DNA from: Argyresthia goedartella
Taxonomy: Eukaryota; Arthropoda; Insecta; Lepidoptera; Argyresthiidae
DNA: 64,000 nt
Assembly: GCA_949825045.1 (NCBI GenBank)
Contig: OX463818.1
Location: 26,056,906 to 26,120,905 of the forward strand
Reading direction: 5' to 3'
Shown: positions 53,119 through 62,924 of the stretch, one piece after another
How the letters are laid out: each line of letters begins with the position of its first letter
Position numbering within the stretch: position 1 is the stretch's first letter
Translations under genes and position numbers: made by a program
The notes under the pieces: generated by a model
Database searches by the model: none
What the model was told of the DNA's origin: nothing
What the model saw: the letters and a program-made list of their open reading frames with translations, nothing else

Positions 53119-53480
53119 TGTCGGGGACACACGGTTGTTGATTTGATTCTACGCGGGAAACAGAACACAAGCGCGCGCCACCGGGCGTTGAACAGAGTCT
53201 TCGAGTTTGAGCTGCGAATCGACCGGGCCAGTGACCAAGTACGATCCGTCCAGAGCGGTCGAGCAGACCAGACGCCTAGAAACTGTTCCGTGTTCTGTGT
53301 ACCGGTGTGACTATTGCAAATTATTACGGATTGCTAAGATTATTGTATAGAGGAAATATTAGAAGTGTTTTGTTATTTTCATCGAGTCAAGTCATTTCAT
53401 TTCTCGGCAAACCGACACACCCTGTAGTAGCCCACGTAGACATCAACATGGCGGAAGATACCTGTCAGCATCAGCCGTTA
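53119..53480 (+). repeat. 3' LTR of the young LTR element
   Basis: Same 362 bp as the 5' LTR, preceded by GCAGCAGGATGGCCG and followed by AATA. It again carries the gag start codon and 11 codons, which here run on into LINE D. Confidence 0.92.
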
Positions 53481-53484
53481 AATA

Positions 53485-56215
53485 TAACTTTTAAATGTAA
53501 GTCCGTAACAGTCAAGAGCGTAATCTAAAATTGAATCTACTAATGCATAATACTAATGCATAACATTTTAATGTGCTAATAGGAACTTTATAACTTAGGT
53601 GATAAAATTTACCTAGTAAAATCCTTAATTTATTGCTAATGTAATCTACGTGTTGAGACCAAGAGAAATTAACATCTATTTTAACACCAAGATAAGTTAC
53701 AACGTCTACTGATTCAATAGGTTTACATTTACAATTTTGTAAATTATTATGGAGACACGAATAACTATGGGTTAAAAAAGGCGGCGGTTTTTCAGTGATA
53801 GTTAGGTGAGGTGAATGAATGATCAAAAGTTTAGTTTTATACCATTGTCATGTGACCATTTGACGACTGCTTCTATATCTTTTTGAATGGAGGAACAGAT
53901 GTCAGGGAGGTTATACCCCGCCCGGAGAGTACACAAGTCGTCCGCAAACATATACGCGGAAGTATGGTGTAGGACTTGGCACAAGCTATTGACGTGCAGC
54001 AGGTAGCAGAGCGGGCCGCAGCACGAGCCCTGCGGCACGCCACTGCGCACGCGCTGCTCGTCGCTCAGCGTGTTGCGCACCTTCACGCGGCACGAGCGCG
54101 ACGTCAGGTACTCACCGAACCACTGCTTTAGAGGGAAACCCACTCCGCATTCCTCCATTGCATTTAAGAGTGTGTCTGTATCGAGAGTATCGAACGCTTT
54201 TTTTAAATCGTAAAAAATTGCTACTATAATTTGCTTTCTTTCTAAGTGCGTGTTTACTTCATCTGTGAATTTAGATAATAAGGAATTGGTACTTTTGCCT
54301 CTTTGAAATCCGTACTGGCGTGCATTTAAAATATTATTTTTTGAGAGAAATGTTGATATTTGTTTTACTATACATTTTTCAATTATTTTATTGATACTAG
54401 AAAGAATAGCTATAGGTCTATAGTTAGAAGTATTTTTGCGGTCGCCTTTTTTATGTATAGGACGAACAATAGTCTCTTTTAAGTTTTGTGGAAACTGATG
54501 GCAGCTAACAGATAAATTAATAAGTTTGGCTAGGACAGGACTAATCTGATCGGCTACGAGCTTTAGATCCGCCATGCGCACGAGGTCGCTGCCCGGTGAC
54601 TTGTCGGCACTCAACTCAGTTATAACGCGTTTTACTGCGACACTGCTCACCGGTTGCCACCTGTTTATCCATTTATCTTTACAATTGTGTTTTATTTGCT
54701 CAATATCACTCGAAAAATTTATTGCAAAATTGTTACAGATTTGTTTTAGATCGTCTTTAATGTCCATACTATTTATGATCGCATCGTCTAATGACCGCTT
54801 TTTATTTCCCAACAGATTAGATATTGTGTCCCATACTTTTTTAAGGTTTTTATTACAGTTCAATATACTTTGTCTATCATGTTCGTTTTTAGATTTATTA
54901 ATAGCCTTTGTACATTTATTTCTATATTTAGTATAACTCAGTCTCTTTATCCATATTCTTTGGATCGTTACTCCAAACTACAAACAGCCTATCCCTTTCT
55001 AAAATCATATTTTTATGGTTAACATTTATCCAATCTTTATTATTTCTATTGCTCACATTCTGTTTAACGATAATTTCTTTACTACACTCTTTATATATAT
55101 TTGCAAACATATCAATAAAGGTAGTATACAACTCAATGGGACAGTGGATATTTAGAAGGTTATCATAATTGGTGTTTATCAGTTTGTCTTTAATTAACCG
55201 GTTATTAATAAAGGTAGTATACAACTCAATGGGACAGTGGATATTTAGATGGTTATCAAAATTGGTGTTTATCAGTTTGTCTTTAATTAACCGGTTATTA
55301 ATAACTTTACGAGTGATAGTGGAGGCAGTGGAGATCGCGCACGTATCCGCGCCGGTGTTCACGCGGGAGTCCGCGCGGGCGGCGCGGGCGGAGCGCGGGA
55401 GACCGTCTATCGAAGTTCGTTCCCATTGCACAAAAGCTGAGATGATGTAGTGGTCCGAGATTTTATGTTTTATGACTGCGGAATTAATTATAGCTGACGG
55501 TATTCTAACATAGATATGATCTAGACACGATTCGACTAATTTATCAGCAACAATTTCTCTCCTAGTGACGTCGTTAATACATTTGGTAAATCCGTGTTCA
55601 GCTAACAAATGTTCATATTTTAAAACGTTTATCTCTGTATTAAGCAATAAATTTATATTTAAATCTCCACAAAAAATTATATTACAATTAGTAGGCAATT
55701 TATCTAAAATATTATTAAATTCTACATGAAATTCTTGTATTCTATTTTCTTGAGAGAATCTAGGCGGTCTATGCATGGATATTAGGTTAATAATTTCATT
55801 GTTATAATGTAGTGTAATGGAAACGCACTCCGCGGCTCGCATGATATTGGCCGTCGCGGGTAAGTCGCTCGCCCGCGCGGCCAGCACCTCGCGAGTATAC
55901 ACAAGTACTCCACCACCACTACGACCCTTGCGGGTGAAAACATTCACATTATACCCAGATATTTGATACAACGACAACAAGGAAAAATTAATATTAGGTT
56001 CTGTAATGACTAACACATCTATTGCTCTTATATGATTACCTAAGGTAACTAAAAGTTCGCTAAAGTGCTTTTAAGCGAGCGAATATTAATATGAAAAATA
56101 CATAACCCGTGTTTATTGGTTATATCTTTCATCCAACAATGAACGCTGTCGACACACACATAACTAACGGGTTCATCTTCAATACAGTCTAGTAAGTCTG
56201 CGAATTTTATGTTTT
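53485..56215 (-). pseudogene. LINE D ORF2: endonuclease and reverse transcriptase (right of the LTR insert)
   Basis: On - the endonuclease begins near 56130 (HINIRSLKS), shifts frame near 56050, and continues at 56016 with LVITEPNINF, RSGGGVLVYTREVL and IIFCGDLNINLLL. A linker carries a 93-bp in-frame tandem duplication (55114-55299). RT in the frame 54863-53823 has SNYRPIAILSSINKIIEKCI, IFYDLKKAFDTLDTD, RSGVPQGSCCGPLCYLL and the catalytic MFADDLCTLR (~53930-53960). The frame is lost near 53823 and again at a 13-bp tandem duplication (53538-53563), after which DSILDYALDCYGLTFKSYI leads to the LTR insertion point. Confidence 0.85.
55114..55299 (-). repeat. Two-unit 93-bp tandem duplication in LINE D ORF2
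   Basis: Units 55114-55206 and 55207-55299 differ at two positions. 93 bp is 31 codons, so the duplicated peptide (NNRLIKDKLINTN..., HCPIELYTTFI) appears twice in frame. Confidence 0.95.
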
Positions 56216-56251
56216 ATTTAAACACTATAGGTACCTACACATAAGAAGAAA

Positions 56252-57176
56252 TTATTTCTTAATTAAGTTGTTAATATCACTTTCATTGCGCACGCAAATA
56301 GATTTTTCTCCATAGGTTTTTTTTACTAGAATTTTGCCGTTGGACACCCAGATGTACTTGTACGCCCCGTGTAGGTGTTGTTTTGTATTCCAAAGCAGTG
56401 CGCGCGCGTTATGTGTTAAATCCTCATTGATGTATACTTTGTTCACAGCCGATCCGTTTGTTAGCATGTTACTGGTCGTGTCTTTCAAGTTGCGACGATT
56501 GGATAGCCAACTGTCACGAGATTCGGTTCCCGAGGTCTTGAAGCCTACAATTATAGACGCCGGTTTGCTGCCTGACTTCATGGGTGCGCTGCGCTTGGCC
56601 CATTCTATGTCCGAACAGCTCACGTTGATGTTCTCCGCAATCTTGGTGACAATCACCCTCACATTCTCGTCGGGTAGTTGCTCGACGCCCGCAATCACTA
56701 TGTTGTGTTTACGTGACTTTTGCTCGAAGTCCTCTACCTTCTGTTCAAGAGCAATATTGCATTTTTCTAGAAAAACACATTTATTAGTGACATTTTCGAC
56801 GGCCTTTTCGAGCTTGTTGATTTTCTTTTTCGACTGTTCATGTTCCTCAATTAGCGAGTAAATACTTGTCAGATAGTAAACTCATACTTTGTGTAATAGA
56901 ATCAAGTTGTTTTTTTAGCCCTGGGATTGTGCTTACTTTACGCTGAATGTCCTTAAGAATTTTAGTAAAATCCTGTGACTCATCCTCATTTTCTTCGTCC
57001 TCAGAGCCCTCTTCCTCACAGTTATTGCCGTGAATTCTGTTACGCCCGTTCTTCATATCTGCTGCTAAACCCTTCACACACCCCTTGTGAAAAGTACCTT
57101 GGCATGGACCTTGGCACATGAAGTGTGATCCTTTCTTAGCAAGCACCTTTTTACACTTTTGACACTCCATAATCAC
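56252..57176 (-). pseudogene. LINE D ORF1: PHD-like finger and coiled-coil RNA-binding protein, one frameshift
   Basis: From the ATG at 57176 (MIMECQKCKKVLAKKGSHFM) the - strand encodes a Cys/His finger (C-x2-C, C-x3-C, H-x3-C), an acidic stretch (EEEGSEDEENEDES) and a helix. The frame stops at 56847; the next frame continues with a coiled coil (KKKINKLEKAVENVTNKC) and from 56698 a C-terminal domain (HNIVIAGVEQLPDENVRVIV, then KTYGEKSICVRNESDINNLI) that resembles the RRM-plus-tail part of LINE ORF1 proteins. The stop is at 56252. It would coat LINE RNA. The single shift near 56850 breaks it. Confidence 0.75.
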
Positions 57177-57258
57177 TCTTTTACTTTTGTGAATCTAATG
57201 GCGAGTAGCGATGCGCGGACGTTAGAAAGGCGCGAGATGTTTTGTACGCGTGCGCTCC

Positions 57259-57665
57259 GCTTACCGGTCAGACACCCTGTCCGTGGCCGCCACTCTGTTG
57301 CTGCCTTGGTCCACCTTCCGACTTCTCCTGTAACCAAGTGTCCCGCCCATCGCCACTTGACTCCGCGACCGCGCGCGATGTGCGACTTAAGTAAGTGTAC
57401 TGATTTCAACATTAGGCACGTGGTCAACGAGACTGATTCCTGGCAAAGCAGGCTCCAAAGCCCTTTGTGCGACTTTAATTCTGCGCTATTGGCTTTCGTG
57501 AGTCTCCATGTTTCAGCACCGTAGGTGAAGATAGGCAAGACACATTGGTCAAAGACCTTGCTCTTCAGGCACTGTTGGATTTGTGATCTTAGGACGCCTT
57601 CCAGTTTACAAAAGGCAGCCCATTCTAGCTGTCGGTTGTGAAGAGTTTGGGCGAAAGACAAACTT
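57259..57665 (-). pseudogene. RTE-like LINE fragment, right part of the copy interrupted by LINE D
   Basis: On - the frame reads QLEWAAFCKLEGVLRSQIQQ, CVLPIFTYGAETWRLTK, then RWAGHLVTGEVGRWTKAATE. It is the same family as 18450-18915. It is 5' truncated at about 57665 and continues left at 49683-49725. Confidence 0.8.
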
Positions 57666-58371
57666 TCATGGCCTTAATGCCCCAAGCTCCATGATTATGA
57701 TAATGATAATAATAATAAACATAACTTTTACAAAAACAATTATATAATTTAAACGTCTGGTAATAAAATTTACCGTACAAAAGTGCTACGTACTCATTTC
57801 AATTTATTAGTTTTAACGTAGAATACAAGTCTGTTACCAAGAAACAAGAGCATAAGGTCATGCTCACTAAAATGTTGCGGCGGCTCTTTGGAGCGGGTTA
57901 CTCTTCTCCCTAAAATATGGAGAGGGGATTGATGTCTTTTGCACAAGTCATAGTTGTGAACGGGTGCTGCTTGGGGGGACTGGTCCAGTCTGGTTTCGCA
58001 TAAGTTATGTTCATTACAGCTTTTGTTTGTCCTTTATTTATTATTTAATTAAGTTTCGTTATTTTTTGTTTGTAAAACTGTTATTTTGAGACATCTTATC
58101 GGCACTTATATAGGTAAATACGATGTTATAATATTATCATTATTTTAGATTATTTTATATTGTATATTGTGGTATTAAAAATGACGAAAATTAAAAAAAT
58201 ACATCCCTGAAGAGGTTCACTGACGAGCGTATTTCCGAAGCACTTGAAGAGTTATTGGAGTTTCCTTTTTCTGTGCGAGATTAAGCCATGAATCACCACC
58301 TGGAAGGGAAAATTCCTTTTTCAAACTCAAACCATAATCAGTTACTCATTAGTTTTGTTGATCATATCTGA
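57666..58371. other. No gene recognised
   Basis: An ATAATGATAATAATAATAAA tract lies at about 57697-57718. The rest is AT-rich with no family signature. Confidence 0.4.
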
Positions 58372-58660
58372 TTATTTTTTTAGTTTTCTCCGTGTATAAG
58401 TGTCTGACTTGTAAAGGTGCATTATTTTTGCCTCTTGCAACAAATTCTTTGAGAGTTTACCCAAATAAATATACTCATCGACATAGTGTATTTCTCGCCT
58501 ATCTACCTCGACGCCACTTTTTTCGCTGTTAATCATGGCCTGGGTTTTTGAACGATTTATCTTGAATCCAACCTCAATGCTTGAATTGCTGAGTTCCTGT
58601 AAGAAACGCTGGAGCTCGAGTGCAGATAGGGTAGGGTTTGGCCAATTCCTTGTCAAGATA
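58372..58660 (-). pseudogene. RTE-like LINE relic (RT middle region)
   Basis: On - the frame reads LQRFLQELSNSSIEVGFKIN and RSKTQAMINSEKSGVEVDRR, then YVDEYIYLGK, matching RTE copies at 10150-10270 and 17330-17475. Both ends are truncated. Confidence 0.75.
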
Positions 58661-59600
58661 ATAACATTCGAGCTACTGGACATATTTTAACAAAAAATAA
58701 TTGCAATGATGTCTTCTACCATTAACAGATAACTGCATCAAAATCCGTCCGCCAGTTTGAGCTCTAGAGTGCCACAGACAGATACACAGACATACAGACA
58801 GGCGCTTGAAACGTATAACTCCCTTCTTTTGGTCGCCGGAGTTGTAATTGTTATTTAGAGAATAGTGTTGACTACGGTCGAAGTAGTGGGCCTTAGTGTC
58901 GGTTATACCGTTGCGTAAGCGCTGGGTATTATACTGGCTATCCCTAAACGCCACCCTATCCCTTACTAACCCTATTACACCAGCAGCGTTCCTTTACATC
59001 ACTCAGTTAACCCCAATCAGCAAAACTGTATAGAGAGCGACCAATAATCTTGTTATCCGTCCCTGACCGATACAATTTTCAACCCACGTTCCGCGGCAGT
59101 GAATATGGATACACGGAAAATATAACTAGAAATTAAAAATGAAAAACTTCCCGACATAATAATATAAACTATAGAGGATAAAAAAATGGCTCACTTGTTT
59201 CATTGATTGATAAGTTTCGAATCACTGAACCGATTTTAATAGAGCTTTGGCTACGACGGACTTGTCTGAGCGCTTAACAGACACAGGGACAGACAGAAGC
59301 TTCAATGTTATAACAACCCTCTTTTGTCGTCGGAGCTTAAGAAAACAAGTATTTTTTTTAGGGTTCCGTACTCAAAGGGAAAAAACGGGACCCTATAAAA
59401 TAAGCACACCTATAGCGATTTGGGTACTTGCATAGGGTATAGTGCATTTGGTTAGATGCTGCAGTTCTTCCAGCATCCAAAGATTTAAAGATTTAGAAAA
59501 AAAACTTTAAATATTTGGATGATTTAAAAAAAGATTTAAGATAAGATTAAAAAAATAAAAAACTCGGCGAATTTAGATCCCTTCTCATTTCTGAAGTCGG
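58661..59600. repeat. No gene; tails of dispersed repeats
   Basis: ACAGACAGATACACAGACAT with CTCCCTTCTTTTGGTCGCCG at 58775-58845, and CAGACACAGGGACAGACAGA with CCTCTTTTGTCGTCGGAGCT at 59275-59338, are two copies of one tail type. TAGGGTTCCGTACTCAAAGG at 59359-59378 is an R-family-like motif. Confidence 0.45.
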
Positions 59601-59860
59601 TAAAAAAAAACTGTTACTATAAAAAATATTGAACATAGTTTAACCTCAATTCAAACGCAAAGACCCATACAGTTTTGTCTTAAAACAAGTATTGAACAGG
59701 AGTATTTTTTTGTAGTAAGACACTATCCGTGTCTACAAAAGATGTACACTTAGTTTAACCTCAAAACAAACGTCGAATCCTATACATTTTTGTCTTTGAA
59801 CAATTATATATATGTAAGACCATATATATATATATATTTTGCATATATATAAGCTAAAAA
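59601..59860 (+). repeat. Imperfect ~115-bp tandem repeat and AT microsatellite
   Basis: ATAGTTTAACCTCAATTCAA ... CATACAGTTTTGTCTT at 59635-59683 recurs as TTAGTTTAACCTCAAAACAA ... TATACATTTTTGTCTT at 59751-59797. A TATATATATATATA run follows at 59822-59837. Confidence 0.6.
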
Positions 59861-59959
59861 TATACAAATTAAGAAAAAAAAGGTTTGAAAGTAACTTAAA
59901 AAAAACATAATGTACGCATATTGACGAAATTCGTAAGTTTACAATGTATATGTCAACGT

Positions 59960-60640
59960 AAGTTAGTCGATCAACTATCGACAGATAGTAAACCAGACCG
60001 GACAGGGTTTAGAATTTACGTTTCCTTTGTTCTTACATGTCAACCTAATACGAAGACTACTCGTCTCTAGTCTTCACCTAAGCTTCCGCAGTGTTTGCCT
60101 TGGCATTTCGTTTGCAATTCAAGTTTAAACCAGTTTACTATTTAACGGTTTTAACCGTTAGTTTATCAACTAACGCGTCATATAGTAAGCAGTACGATAC
60201 AGTTTACTATCTGTCGATGGTTGACCAACAAACGAGAGAGATAACGTTAGTTTATCAACTAACGGTTTTGACATTCTTACGGTGACATATACATATATCA
60301 CTGCAAGATAATCAAAACCGTTAGTTTATAAACTAACGAGTTAGTTATCTAAACGATGACTAATTGTAAACTAGACCGAAAGGGTTTAGAATTTACGTTT
60401 CTTTTGTTCTTACATGTCAACCTAACACGAAGACTATTCGGATGTTTGCCCTGGTATTTCCTCTGCAATTCAAGTTTAAAATAGTTCACAATTTAACGGT
60501 TTTATTATAAACCAACGCGTCATATCGTAAGCAGTACGGTAAAGTTTACTATTTATCGATAGTTTGTAAACTACCGAGAGAGAAAACACGTTAGATTGTA
60601 AACAAATGGTTTTGACAATCTTACGGTGACATATGCAATA
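59960..60640 (+). repeat. Tandem ~350-bp repeat rich in CGTTAGTTTAT palindromes
   Basis: Two head-to-tail units share GGGTTTAGAATTTACGTTTC (60005 and 60382), TTCTTACATGTCAACCTAA, ATTCAAGTTTAAA (60117 and 60468), AAGCAGTACG (60187 and 60529) and TCTTACGGTGACATAT (60275 and 60619). Between the units sits a perfect 20-bp palindrome, CGTTAGTTTATAAACTAACG (60319-60338). Near-palindromes of the same core lie at 60156-60177 and 60244-60264. Within unit 1, GACAGATAGTAAAC and its inverse GTTTACTATCTGTC form larger inverted repeats. Confidence 0.8.
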
Positions 60641-60749
60641 TATATGAAATCAAAACACATATCGAGATATAACACAAAATACAGAAAAAGAAAAGAAAGT
60701 ACGAAATGAATAATACAATTAAAATTATACATATTGTATTTATTATTTT

Positions 60750-61065
60750 CTTTGTCTGATCAATAGTAGTTTATGTGGCTGATACATAATGGGCATGAAA
60801 ACTCGACTTGTTCTGGCATTTTTCATTACTCTGCACTTGTTAAGCTTGTTCAGTATTACCAACTTCACAGACAAACTAGGGGCGGCAAGCAGCGTTCGAA
60901 ATTTGAATGTCATAATATTGAATATGTCCAAATATTGATACATAATGATCATGATCAATCAATATTCAGATAAGAAATTAGTTTTTACCAAGTAGTATAT
61001 CATTATGATGATCGTAACGTGCGGTTTTCGGATGCAGTAAAGAGGGTTTATGATACGTGTGTAGA
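60750..61065 (+). mobile_element. Foldback element, copy 3 (partial)
   Basis: It starts with AATAGTAGTTTATGTGGCTG, a degenerate left hairpin module, then the interior (AGCTTGTTCAGTATTACC, CGAAATTTGAATGTCATAAT) and the right end TACGTGTGTAGATAA at about 61052-61066. The left ~54-bp inverted end is missing. Copy 4 follows directly. Confidence 0.65.
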
Positions 61066-61566
61066 TAATAGTAGTTTATGTGACTGCTGCATAATGGAGG
61101 GCATTAAAACTCGAGAGTGGGTTTATGAAACGAGCCGAAGGCGAATTTCATAATAATATCACTCGAGAGTTTTAATGCCTAATTATGTACAGTTACATAC
61201 ACTAGTTTATCTACACACATATCATAAGCTCTCTTTGATGTGTTCAGGAACCGCATGTTTGACCGGCATTGTGATTCTGCAATTGTTTAGCTTGTTCTTT
61301 AGTACCAACTTCACGCAGGCGGGCGTCGGCGTTCGAAATTTGAATGTCAGTACCAACTTCACAGACAAACTAGGGACGGCACGCGGGTGGGCGTCGGCGT
61401 TCGAAATTTGAATGTCATTATATGTAGAAAAACTACACATAATGACCATTATGTGTAGTTTTCCAGATACGAAACGAGTTTTTACCAAGTAGTTTGACAT
61501 AATGCTGATCGTAACGTGCGGTTTTTGAACGCAGTAAAGAGGGTTTATGATACGTGTGTAGATAAA
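61066..61566 (+). mobile_element. Foldback element, copy 4 (most complete)
   Basis: The hairpin module is at 61100-61179: GGCATTAAAACTCGAGAGTG and its near inverse, with GTTTATGAAACGAGCC and GGCGAATTTCATAA as inner arms. The second module (61206-61566) has ~54-bp inverted ends: TTTATCTACACACATATCAT on the left, and the inverse of the right end reads TTTATCTACACACGTATCAT. Inside, a ~60-bp block containing CGTTCGAAATTTGAATGTCA is present twice (about 61310-61350 and 61380-61415). Confidence 0.75.
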
Positions 61567-62924
61567 AATCTTTAAAGCGAAAATTGTGTAGAATTATGTC
61601 TCAGTCAACCCTTTAAATTATGACTATACCTAAAGAGGAGAACAGCCGGAAATCCGGACAGCAGGACATAAGAAAGCATTCTTGCCCCATCTGAAACGGA
61701 GACGCGTGCGGATTCAACGTGTTCAATAAAACAAAATCACACTAATACAAGCAAACATAAATAAATGTTACCAGCTTCGTTATATCCATAGCTGCGGCGA
61801 TGGGTTAGCTCCTTAATAAGGGGCACACAAACTGTAGTAAAATAATTCAGTTTTTAATATTCATGCATTCATCCGTGTAATTAAATGAACTTTTTTATTA
61901 CTTGGCGAACTTTTGTGTCTGCATTCATTCAGAAATATTCTTTTAGACGTTTTTAACGAGAATTAATGAGAATCTTGGAGCCTCGGAATATAAGCAGAAA
62001 ACTATTTTTTTCAATGTCTGTGCAATTGGATTAGTGACGTCGTTCTGTTATTGTATTAAAATACCTATATGTGCCTGCCTGCGTACAAATAATTATTCTT
62101 TTTATTTAGGTTTAATAGAAAAGGTGATCAGAATTATTTCATGACCATATAGATTCTAGAAGTTAGTATTAGTGAAAGGCTTGTGTTTAAACGATTACCA
62201 AAAAATTCAAAAATTTACTACCAATAAATTCGAAATGACTGCCAGAATTATTAAATTTAGATACATGATTACCAAACTTCATTTTATGTTTTGTGTACTT
62301 TATGTTTTAAGTATTTTTTCATGTTCAACCTAACACGAAGGATAAAGGGGGCTTCGCTTCGCTCACCCCATTTACCCTTCACCTAAGCTACCGCAGTATT
62401 TTGTCCTGATATTTTCTGTAACTTTTGGTGATCATTTACCCATTTTGGGTAAGAAAATTGTTTGTTTTGGTGATCATTATATTTGTTGTAAAATAAGTGA
62501 TGGCTAAATTTACATCTCGTACTGGTAATTATTATTTTAGTAGGTACTTCACGCTAAAGTTAACTTGACAACTCGCTTTCGTCATAGCGTTCGTCATTGT
62601 CCTATTGACGCGTCGAGGGCGAGAGCGAGGGAGAGAGAAAGGGGAAACGCATTCCTTTGTTCTCATTACGGCTGTCTTTTTTATATATGTTGAGATGCAG
62701 CAAACTAGAGATTTGTCTTTATATTGAAGCGAAACAGTCGTCGGATCAATCAAAAAATCTTTATATTTTAATTATTGCAAACATACATATAAAAAAGAGT
62801 TACATAAAAATAGTGTACAAAGGCGAGCTTATATCTAATAAGAGATCTCTTCCAGCAAACTAGGTTAAAATGGGAAAGGTTGATTGCTGAGGGATGTGCG
62901 ACAATATTCCGAAAAAAACTAATA
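61567..62924. other. No gene; one dispersed module at 62333-62398
   Basis: CCTAACACGAAGGATAAAGG, CTTCGCTCACCCC and CTTCACCTAAGCTACCGCAG match 38690-38770 in inverse orientation. A GAGGGCGAGAGCGAGGGAGA purine tract lies near 62616-62636. Short open frames show no family signature. Confidence 0.45.

Larger units (their letters stand above)
50287..53480 (+). mobile_element. Young LTR retrotransposon (mag-like gypsy), internal pol deletion
   Basis: A 3194-bp element with two 362-bp LTRs that are identical base for base by eye. AATA flanks both sides (50283-50286 and 53481-53484), a clean 4-bp target duplication. It retains a single long ORF (gag, protease, start of RT, then a short pol-tail-like end) and has lost most RT, RNase H and integrase. 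The 3' non-coding region (52500-53118) ends in a purine-rich stretch (GAGGACGTGAAGCAGCAGGA). Confidence 0.92.
49726..57258 (-). mobile_element. LINE D, full-length non-LTR retrotransposon, itself interrupted
   Basis: A LINE on - with poly(A) tail (T run 49726-49740 on +), 3' UTR, ORF2 split by an LTR element (50287-53480), ORF1 and a short 5' UTR to about 57258. Without the insert it is ~4.3 kb. It sits inside an RTE fragment. It is CR1/Jockey-like by ORF1 type and RT motifs. Confidence 0.85.

Noticed and set aside
53044..53310. 88-codon open frame spanning the 3' LTR boundary
   Set aside because: The same 3' part occurs in the 5' LTR at 50224-50478; it is a by-product of LTR sequence and not conserved upstream.
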